NCBI GenBank assembly: GCA_902783755.1
Contig: CACZSC010000288.1
Coordinates: 1-5,164 of the forward strand
Direction of reading: 5' to 3'
Source of the DNA: an uncultured Ruminococcus sp.
Lineage (GTDB): Bacteria; Bacillota; Clostridia; Oscillospirales; CAG-272
Length of the DNA: 5,164 nucleotides
Numbering within the stretch: the first letter of the stretch is position 1; each line of letters starts with the position of its first letter. Below, in pieces: positions 1 to 5,164 of this stretch. The position numbers and the translations under genes were made by a program. The notes below the pieces were generated by a model. That model was not told the DNA's origin and did no database searches. It saw nothing but the letters and a program-made list of their open reading frames with translations.

Positions 1-1057
1 ATACCAGGACGAGAACAACATCCAGGTGCTGTACCCCATGCCCGTGACATACAAGACCCAGTTCGTGGCCCTCAGCAGCTCCGCCAATATCTGGTATGAG
101 CTGGCCGACGAGTCCACCACGTCCTCGGGTGAGACCAAGGAGCACGAGGCCGACGGGACCCCGATCTACACGCCGAACTACATGATGCATACCAACCCAC
201 AGAGGGGCGGGTATACGTCGAAGATGAGGATCGCCGGAGACGACGGTACCAACGGAGAGAACGGCGACAGCTGGTACGTGTATGCCGTGAAGAGCCAGAC
301 CGGCTACAGGGTCCGCGTGCTCTACAAGGAATACTACAGATACAAGAACGGCCACTACGCTTCGTTCATATTCGGTACCAACCAGCACGGCCAGGATATC
401 TTCGTGAGCCTGGCGTCCGGCGCGAGACTGTCATTCATCCTCGCGTTCAGCGTATCGATCATCAACTTCTTCATCGGAGTCGTCTACGGATCCGTTTCCG
501 GCTACTACGGCGGCGCCGTTGACCTCATAATGGAGCGTATCACGGATATTTTGTCCGCGATCCCGTTCATCGTCGTGGCAACGCTGTTCAACATGCACCT
601 GGCGAAGGTGGTGGGACCGCTGGTCAGCCTCATATTCGCCTTCATCCTGACCGGATGGATCGGGATAGCGAGCCGCGTGCGTACACAGTTCTACAGATTC
701 AAGAACCAGGAATACATCCTTGCCGCCCGCACCCTCGGCGCCAGCGACAAGAGACTCATATTCAGGCACATACTTCCCAACTCCCTGGGCACGATCATCA
801 CCGGTACGGTGCTGATCATCCCCGGAGTCATCTTCTCCGAGTCGATGCTCTCATACCTGGGCATCATCAACCTCGAGACCACGGGCATGACGTCGGTCGG
901 TACCCTCCTTTCACAGGGCCAGGCCTACCTCAGCACGTTCCCGCATATCATAGTGTTCCCCGCAGTGTTCATCTCGCTTCTTGAGATCTCATTCAACCTG
1001 TTCGGAAACGGTCTGCGCGATGCGTTCAACCCATCGCTGAGAGGAGTTGATGAATAA
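1..1057 (+). CDS. oppC: Oligopeptide ABC transporter permease, OppC-type (5' end missing)
   Basis: This is one of the two inner-membrane subunits that form the peptide channel of an Opp/Dpp importer. The frame is open from base 2, so the gene begins before the window; the GTG at 26 is an internal valine codon, not a start. Bases 1 to about 370 encode a polar, extracytoplasmic-looking segment. Next comes the family motif GTNQHGQD (about 376-399; relatives usually have GTDxxGRD), then GARLSF. Five hydrophobic segments follow at about 428-500, 545-604, 611-673, 794-865 and 944-1009. Between the third and fourth lies the cytoplasmic EAA loop (710-781: EYILAARTLGA ... ILPN), which docks on the ATPases. 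The first membrane segment should lie upstream. Typical OppC proteins have a shorter loop before the GTD motif, so this one carries an enlarged outer domain of at least 120 residues. TAA overlaps the next ATG by one base (TAATG), indicating translational coupling with oppD. Confidence 0.93.
   Translation, partial: YQDENNIQVLYPMPVTYKTQFVALSSSANIWYELADESTTSSGETKEHEADGTPIYTPNYMMHTNPQRGGYTSKMRIAGDDGTNGENGDSWYVYAVKSQTGYRVRVLYKEYYRYKNGHYASFIFGTNQHGQDIFVSLASGARLSFILAFSVSIINFFIGVVYGSVSGYYGGAVDLIMERITDILSAIPFIVVATLFNMHLAKVVGPLVSLIFAFILTGWIGIASRVRTQFYRFKNQEYILAARTLGASDKRLIFRHILPNSLGTIITGTVLIIPGVIFSESMLSYLGIINLETTGMTSVGTLLSQGQAYLSTFPHIIVFPAVFISLLEISFNLFGNGLRDAFNPSLRGVDE
1042..1046 (+). promoter_or_regulatory. 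Ribosome binding site of oppD
   Basis: AGGAG lies 10 bases before the ATG at 1057, inside the last codons of oppC. It fixes the oppD start and fits reinitiation by ribosomes that have just finished oppC. Confidence 0.7.
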
Positions 1058-3198
1058 TGGCAGAGAAGAAACTGGAAGTTAAAGATCTGAGGATATCCTT
1101 CAAGACATCCAACGGAAAGGTCCAGGCCGTCCGTGACATAAGCTTCGATCTGTACAAGGGCGAGACCCTTGCCATCGTGGGCGAGTCCGGTTCCGGCAAG
1201 TCCGTGACCTCCCGCGCCATCATGGGCATCCTCGCAGGAAACGCCATCAAGGAAGGCGGGAAGATCCTTTACGGAGACAAGGACCTGATGAAGACGGACG
1301 AGGACGAGTTCCACAAGATCAGAGGCGACAAGATCGCCATGGTCTTCCAGGACCCGCTGTCCTCCCTGAACCCCATAATGAGAGTCGGCCAGCAGCTGAC
1401 CGAGGCCATGCTGCTGAAGAACAAGACTGCCCGCAAGGAGTCGAAGGCCGCCATGAACCGCATGTTCAAGGCCCTCGAGACCAACATGAGCGAATGCGGC
1501 ATCACCGACGGGCAGGCCGACATCGACAAGTTCAAGAAATTCAGCGTGCGCCACTCTAACCTCGAGTCAGCGTACACGGCTTCCTACAACTACGCCATAG
1601 AGGCGCAGGGCAACGCAGAGGACCTGATCCTCCGCATAGAGAACAAGGCGCTGAACAACATCGGCCAGGCCCTTTCGACTTTCGCCCATGCAGCGAACGG
1701 AGCGGTCAGCAGATTCGTGGTCAACGACAGGGCAGAGGAGTTCAAGAAGAGCCTTGATAACCTGAAGGCACTGGAAGGCGCGGCGAAGAAGGCCAAGGAC
1801 TATTCCACCCTGCTCCCGGATCTCAGAAAATGCAAGGAGATCCTCGACGAGGCAGTTGCCCTCGAGAAGCCCAACACCTTCACCCTCGGCTACTATCTGA
1901 CCTTCGACAGCGACGAGATCCCGGATCTGCCGGTCCATGAGCTCAATGAGCTGACCCACAAGAAGACCGAGACTGAATTCATGGATGCTTTCATCGAGAA
2001 GGCAGAGAAAGCCGTCAGGTACTCCAGCGCGAAGACGGACAAGGCACGCCGGGAAGCCATAGAGCTTCTGAACGAGGAAGTGAAAAACCTCGAGAAGGAA
2101 GAGCCCGACAAGAAGGAAGTCAAGCGGTCCGTAAAGAAGATGAAGGACGCTGTCATCAAGTGCCTCGATTCCCTCGAGGTGAAGAAGGACAGTGAGACCC
2201 ACACCTTCGCCACATCCATAGACTACGCGGTGGACTTCTATTTCGGCGCGTTCAAGAAGAACACGAAGGAAGAGAAGCGCTATACCAGATCCAAGGCAAA
2301 GCACGACAAGATCATAGAAAAGGGCAAGACCCCAGACTGGGAGGTCATCGAAGCCAGCTACATCAATACGGACGCCGCCCACAAGGATATGGGCGACACA
2401 GTCCGCGACATGGTCAAGCACTTCGAGGACCAGCTCGAGGCCAACAAGACCGCCGATTTCCCGGCAAGGACCCTCGAAGTCGTTGACTATCTGAAGGACC
2501 AGGGACAGTCCGCAGTCTACAAGCTCACCAAGAGCGTGGCCAAGGAGAGAGCGATCAAGCTCATGGAGAACGTCGGCATAGACAAGCCGAGGATCCGCTA
2601 CCGCCAGTACCCCTTCGAGTTCTCCGGCGGTATGAGACAGAGGATAGTCATAGCCATCGCCCTCACGGCGAACCCGGACATCCTCATCTGCGACGAGCCC
2701 ACCACAGCTCTCGACGTCACGATCCAGGCCCAGATACTGGAACTTATCAACGACCTCAAAAAGCAGCGCAATCTGTCAGTCATATTCATCACCCACGACC
2801 TGGGCGTCGTGGCGAACATGGCGGACAGGATCGCAGTCATGTACGCAGGCAAGATAGTCGAGTACGGAACGTCGGAAGACATATTCTACTCGCCTGCCCA
2901 CCCGTACACATGGGCCCTGCTGTCCTCCGTACCTGACCTTGACACCAAGGAGAAGCTGGTATCCATCCCCGGGACTCCTCCCAACATGATCTATCCTCCA
3001 TAGGGCGACGCCTTCGCAGATAGGAACGTCTACGCCATGGAGATAGATTTCGAGGAACAGCCTCCGATGTTCCGGATCTCCGATACCCACTACGCGGCCA
3101 CATGGCTGCTCCATCCCGATGCTCCGAAGGTTGAGATGCCTGCGGTCATCACGGAAAGGATAGCAAGGATGAAAAAGAAGGCGGGAGGTGACGAATGA
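1057..3198 (+). CDS. oppD: Oligopeptide ABC transporter ATPase OppD with large insertion and in-frame amber codon
   Basis: OppD is one of two cytoplasmic ATPases driving peptide import. The ABC motifs are all present: Walker A GESGSGKS (residues 42-49), Q-loop Q98 (VFQDPLSSLNP), signature FSGGMRQR (522-529), Walker B ILICDE (542-547, catalytic E547), D-loop ALD and H-loop H580. Between Q-loop and signature a normal OppD has about 65 residues; here there are about 425, because a Lys/Glu-rich, predicted helical insertion occupies about 132-495. Codon 649 is TAG (3001-3003). The frame then continues for 64 codons with conserved OppD C-terminal sequence (GDAFADRN, YAMEIDFEEQPP, SDTHYAATWLLHPDAP) and stops at TGA 3196-3198, overlapping oppF. 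Total length is 713 residues if TAG is read, 648 if not. GC at third positions after the TAG is about 69% by hand count, so coding character persists. I infer readthrough, probably as pyrrolysine; a recent nonsense mutation is the alternative. The usual cysteines of the C-terminal motif are absent. Confidence 0.85.
1450..2541 (+). other. Charged helical insertion within OppD
   Basis: This is an approximately 360-residue segment (residues about 132-495) with no match to the ABC ATPase core. Sequence on each side rejoins ordinary OppD: ITEAM-like LTEAMLLKNK before it, and AIKLMENVGI ... YPFEFSGG after it. It is rich in Lys, Glu, Asp and Ala with no hydrophobic stretch long enough to span a membrane, so it should be a soluble, largely helical or coiled-coil domain sitting on the helical subdomain of the ATPase. 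I recall comparable insertions in OppD proteins of Clostridia, but no named domain is recognised. Its boundaries are approximate. Confidence 0.75.
3001..3003 (+). other. In-frame amber codon, candidate pyrrolysine site
   Basis: TAG follows the codons for MIYPP in oppD and precedes GDAFADRN. The same frame stays open to 3198 and encodes the expected OppD C-terminus. From family memory, related proteins have lysine here (PPKGDAFA), so AAG to TAG is a single base change and pyrrolysine, a lysine derivative, would be a mild replacement. All four visible terminal stops in the window are TAA or TGA. No obvious stem-loop enhancer just downstream could be recognised by eye. Translation as pyrrolysine is an inference; readthrough with another residue or true termination is possible. 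Confidence 0.6.
3184..3191 (+). promoter_or_regulatory. Strong ribosome binding site of oppF
   Basis: GGAGGTGA is a full-length Shine-Dalgarno match located in the last codons of the extended oppD frame. The GGAGG core is 6 bases before the ATG at 3195 and 9 before the tandem ATG at 3198. Its position, buried within the coding sequence beyond the TAG, means oppF can also recruit ribosomes independently. Confidence 0.85.
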
Positions 3199-4238
3199 TG
3201 GCAGAACGCAATGACGATGTTTTGCTGAGAGTCGAGCATCTTTCGATGTATTTCGGCCGCGGTAAGTACAAGAACAAGGCCGTGAACGACGTCTCCTTCG
3301 ATATAAAGAAAGGGGAGGTCTTCGGGCTGGTGGGCGAATCCGGATGCGGAAAGACCACCACGGGCCGTACAATAATCAGGCTTTACAATGCGACGTCCGG
3401 AAGCGTTTACTTCAAGGGACAGCGCATCGTGGCCGGCACGAGGAGCTATCTGGACAAGATCGCCGAGCTGAGACAGGAGGGCGGTCATGAGAAGGAGATA
3501 GAGGAACTCAAGAAACAGATCGCCTCCGCCAAGTATGACCACAAGAAAGCCGACAAGAAGCTCGTCAACAAGATCCAGATGATATATCAGGATCCCATAG
3601 CGTCCCTTGACCCGCGTATGACCGTCAAGGAGATAATCGCCGAGGGCCTGAAGATCCAGGGCGTCCACGACAAGGCGTTCATAGACAAGGAAGTCCTCAG
3701 GATGCTGGAGACCGTGGGACTGGTGGCGGAGCACGCCACCCGTTATCCCCATGAGTTCTCCGGCGGCCAGCGCCAGAGGATAGGCATCGCCCGGGCCATA
3801 ATCATGAACCCGGAACTGATCATCGCCGACGAGCCCATCTCGGCTCTCGACGTGTCCATCAGGGCGCAGGTCATCAATCTTCTCAACGATCTCTGCCATT
3901 CCATGGGCCTGACCATCCTGTTCATAGCCCACGACCTGTCGGTCGTGAAGTACTTCTCGGACAGGATCGGCGTCATGTACTACGGCAACATGGTGGAGCT
4001 GGCTGATTCGGACGAACTGTTCCGTCATCCTCTCCATCCGTACACGAGATCGCTGCTCTCCGCGATACCGCTGCCCGATCCCGCGACCGAAAGAGACAGG
4101 ATCAGGATACGCTACAATCCCCTTACGGATCACGAGTACACCACAGAGACTCCGGAATTCAGGGAAGTGTGCCCCGGGCACATGGTCCGCTGCACTCTCA
4201 AAGAGTTTGAGGAGTACAAGAAGAAAGTACAGGATTGA
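3195..4238 (+). CDS. oppF: Oligopeptide ABC transporter ATPase OppF
   Basis: OppF is the second cytoplasmic ATPase of the importer and pairs with OppD under the OppB/OppC channel. The 347-residue protein shows Walker A GESGCGKT (47-54), Q-loop Q132 (IYQDPIASLDPR), signature FSGGQRQR (188-195), Walker B LIIADE (208-213, catalytic E213), D-loop ALD and H-loop H246. The C-terminus has the HPYTRSLLSAIP motif of the oligopeptide/dipeptide subfamily and ends with a C-PGHMVR-C stretch (326-333). A charged helical insert of roughly 40 residues (about 81-125) separates the strand after Walker A from the Q-loop, a smaller counterpart of the OppD insertion. Two ATGs are adjacent: 3195 overlaps the oppD TGA as ATGA, 3198 as TGATG. 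The second mirrors the TAATG junction of oppC/oppD and has the better Shine-Dalgarno spacing, so the protein may start one residue later. Confidence 0.95.
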   Translation: MMAERNDDVLLRVEHLSMYFGRGKYKNKAVNDVSFDIKKGEVFGLVGESGCGKTTTGRTIIRLYNATSGSVYFKGQRIVAGTRSYLDKIAELRQEGGHEKEIEELKKQIASAKYDHKKADKKLVNKIQMIYQDPIASLDPRMTVKEIIAEGLKIQGVHDKAFIDKEVLRMLETVGLVAEHATRYPHEFSGGQRQRIGIARAIIMNPELIIADEPISALDVSIRAQVINLLNDLCHSMGLTILFIAHDLSVVKYFSDRIGVMYYGNMVELADSDELFRHPLHPYTRSLLSAIPLPDPATERDRIRIRYNPLTDHEYTTETPEFREVCPGHMVRCTLKEFEEYKKKVQD

Positions 4239-4240
4239 AG

Positions 4241-4693
4241 ATGAGTAATCTGACCAGAGCAAACACAGAAGAGGAATATGAGAAGCAGCGAAAGCGCTGG
4301 TGGATCAAGTACCTCGTGACCTTCGGAATCGCATCGATAATAGCGGTGCTGCTTATGTGGTACCTGGGGCTTTTCCAGCCGGCTCTTCCCCGGTTTGAAG
4401 TATACAGGGCCCTGTCCGACGCGTTCTTCGTTACCGGAATGCTGGTGCTCTGCGTCGGCGCTCTGGTCTTCGTGAACAGAAACGGCACATTTGATGCGCT
4501 GGTATATTCCGTGAAATATGTCGCCACCCTGTATTACAACCACAAGCAGGGAAAGAAGAGCGAGACTTTCTATGAGTTCAAGCAGAGAAAAGCCGAGAGG
4601 GAAAACACTCCCTGTCTGTTCCTGATAATCATAGGGGGACTGTTCGTCCTTACGGCGGGGGTATTCACGCTGCTGTTCTTCAGGATCATTTAA
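4241..4693 (+). CDS. Small three-segment membrane protein, DUF3899-like
   Basis: The function is unknown. The 150-residue product has a basic N-terminus (RKRWWIK), then hydrophobic segments at about 24-45, 58-78 and 124-147, with a Lys-rich loop of about 45 residues between the second and third. By charge distribution the N-terminus and this loop face the cytoplasm. The central pattern (SDAFFVTGMLVL, then NRNGTFDALVYSVK, then ETFYEF) resembles DUF3899 membrane proteins known mostly from Firmicutes; this match is from memory and only moderately certain. ATG at 4241 is preferred, two bases after the oppF TGA, with AGGA at 4231-4234 as a modest ribosome binding site; a TTG at 4235 would add two residues. 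It has no promoter of its own and ends just before the terminator, so it is the last gene of the opp operon and may act with the transporter or in peptide response. That role is inference from position only. Confidence 0.85.
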   Translation: MSNLTRANTEEEYEKQRKRWWIKYLVTFGIASIIAVLLMWYLGLFQPALPRFEVYRALSDAFFVTGMLVLCVGALVFVNRNGTFDALVYSVKYVATLYYNHKQGKKSETFYEFKQRKAERENTPCLFLIIIGGLFVLTAGVFTLLFFRII

Positions 4694-4704
4694 ATCTGTC
4701 AGAA

Positions 4705-4744
4705 AAAGGTCATGTTCGAAAATGAGCATGGCCTTTGTCTTTTT
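4705..4744 (+). terminator. Hairpin terminator after the opp operon
   Basis: A 13-bp stem pairs 4705-4717 with 4724-4736, including two G-U wobbles, around a six-base loop (GAAAAT). A T-rich tail with five consecutive T follows at 4740-4744. It starts 12 bases after the preceding TAA. It has the form of a bacterial intrinsic terminator; in an archaeon the T-run would be the working part. It separates the opp operon from the glycosidase gene. Confidence 0.8.
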
Positions 4745-4747
4745 GTC

Positions 4748-4777
4748 TTGACTATTGGTCGGGAAGAATTATATAAT
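4748..4777 (+). promoter_or_regulatory. Promoter of the downstream glycosidase gene
   Basis: Two readings fit. As a bacterial sigma-70 type promoter, TTGACT (4748-4753) and TATAAT (4772-4777) are separated by 18 bases, giving transcription start near 4784 and a leader of about 28 bases. As an archaeal promoter, TTATATAAT (4769-4777) is a TATA box preceded by the purine-rich GAAGAA (4763-4768, possible BRE), placing the start near 4797-4801 and leaving a leader of only about 12 bases. The bacterial reading leaves the ribosome binding site fully inside the transcript; the archaeal one places it at the extreme 5' end. Confidence 0.65.
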
Positions 4778-4797
4778 CTGTGTGATATGAAAGCGAA

Positions 4798-4802
4798 AGG
4801 TG
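4798..4802 (+). promoter_or_regulatory. Ribosome binding site of the glycosidase gene
   Basis: AGGTG lies 9 bases before the ATG at 4812 and supports that start. A second purine stretch, GGGAAGAG (4804-4811), abuts the ATG but is too close to serve as a normal site. Confidence 0.5.
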
Positions 4803-4811
4803 TGGGAAGAG

Positions 4812-5164
4812 ATGAAAAAGTTCACGTTCGGGACTCCCGAGAAAGTTGTGCCGACGGCGTTCTGCAAAACACTCAACTATGTTGAGACTGAGACAAAATT
4901 CAAGAGGGAAGACTTCAGGACCAGAAATACTAAAGCCGGTTTTATAATTGAATTCCCCATAACTCCGGGCACCCAGATATTCGGTTTCGGCCTTCAGCTG
5001 AAGCAGTTCAACCATACGGGCTCGAGACTGAAGCTGTGCGTCAACTCCGACCCGGTCTCGGCGAACGGTGACTCCCACGCGCCGGTCCCGTTCTTCGTGA
5101 CCAACAAGGGATACGGCATGTTCTTTGATACTGTGAGATATGCGGAGTTCTACTGCGGTAAGAG
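4812..5164 (+). CDS. Probable glycoside hydrolase family 31 protein (N-terminal part, 3' end missing)
   Basis: Only the first 117 residues are in the window and the frame is open at the edge. The visible part resembles the N-terminal beta-sandwich (galactose-mutarotase-like) domain of GH31 alpha-glucosidases and alpha-xylosidases: FGFGLQLKQFNHTG (57-70), a conserved NSDP (78-81), then GDSHAPVPFFVTNKGYG (86-102) and FFDTVRYAEFYCG (104-116), which in the family lead into the catalytic TIM barrel. The catalytic aspartates lie beyond the window, so the substrate cannot be given. No signal peptide is seen, so the enzyme is probably cytoplasmic and may act on imported oligosaccharides. It has its own promoter after a terminator and is probably not co-transcribed with opp. 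Assignment rests on remembered family motifs. Confidence 0.7.
   Translation, partial: MKKFTFGTPEKVVPTAFCKTLNYVETETKFKREDFRTRNTKAGFIIEFPITPGTQIFGFGLQLKQFNHTGSRLKLCVNSDPVSANGDSHAPVPFFVTNKGYGMFFDTVRYAEFYCGK

Noticed and set aside
26..1057. GTG at 26 as the true start of the permease
   Set aside because: The frame is open to the window edge, no ribosome binding site precedes it, and the expected first membrane segment is missing, so the gene begins upstream.
1567..2421. A 284-codon open frame on the minus strand opposite the OppD insertion
   Set aside because: The plus-strand frame is continuous with OppD on both sides. The antisense frame is open because GAG/AAG codons read as CTC/CTT in reverse, giving a Leu-rich shadow.
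1057..3003. oppD as a complete gene ending at the TAG
   Set aside because: It would drop a conserved C-terminal stretch that is still present in frame, and leave an unexplained 191-base gap where all other opp-operon junctions overlap or are 2 bases apart. It remains the fallback if the host does not read through TAG.
3004..3090. A pyrrolysine insertion stem-loop downstream of the TAG
   Set aside because: Short complementary bits such as GGAG and CTCC exist, but no convincing stem was found by eye, and such elements are not required in methanogens. A folding calculation would be needed to say more.
4235..4240. TTG at 4235 as start of the small membrane protein
   Set aside because: ATG at 4241 is a better codon and is better spaced from AGGA; the TTG adds only two residues.
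3090..4262. A 390-codon open frame on the minus strand opposite oppF
   Set aside because: It lies wholly antisense to a gene with all ABC motifs intact, has low-complexity Leu/Val/His/Asp-rich translation typical of complementary-strand shadows, and shows no recognisable domain.

Overview
The window carries the 3' part of an oligopeptide ABC transporter operon (oppC, oppD, oppF), a small membrane-protein gene at its tail, a terminator and promoter spacer, and the start of a probable family 31 glycoside hydrolase. All genes lie on the + strand.

Layout. Bases 1-1057 hold the C-terminal part of an OppC-type permease that begins before the window. oppD starts at 1057 (TAATG overlap) and carries a roughly 360-residue charged insertion between its Q-loop and ABC signature. 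Its frame meets an amber codon (TAG) at 3001-3003, then stays open for 64 more codons of clearly conserved OppD C-terminus, ending in TGA at 3196-3198. That TGA overlaps the oppF start (ATGA), so the TAG lies inside the gene. oppF runs to 4238. Three bases later a 150-residue, three-segment membrane protein (DUF3899-like) starts. A 13-bp hairpin with a T-run (4705-4744) closes the unit. A TATA-rich promoter (about 4748-4777) then precedes the glycosidase start at 4812, which runs off the right edge.

Organism. The DNA is moderately GC-rich. It uses many ATA and AGG/AGA codons, an archaeal-looking habit at this GC content, while the proteins resemble those of gut Clostridia (from memory; no search was run). 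An in-frame TAG in an otherwise intact gene, with TAA or TGA ending all four genes whose stops are visible, suggests a host that decodes TAG as pyrrolysine. A gut or rumen member of the Methanomassiliicoccales (Methanomethylophilus-like), with the transporter acquired from Firmicutes, fits best. A clostridial bacterium whose oppD has lost its last 65 residues is the main alternative, and the promoter, which matches bacterial -35/-10 boxes well, keeps it open.

Function. OppC with an unseen OppB would form the membrane channel, OppD and OppF the paired ATPases, and a substrate-binding lipoprotein (not in the window) would deliver peptides. The glycosidase has its own promoter and is probably a separate unit. 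The main point of interest is the amber codon in oppD: if read through, it places a lysine-derived residue where I recall relatives having lysine, and it keeps ribosomes moving into oppF.
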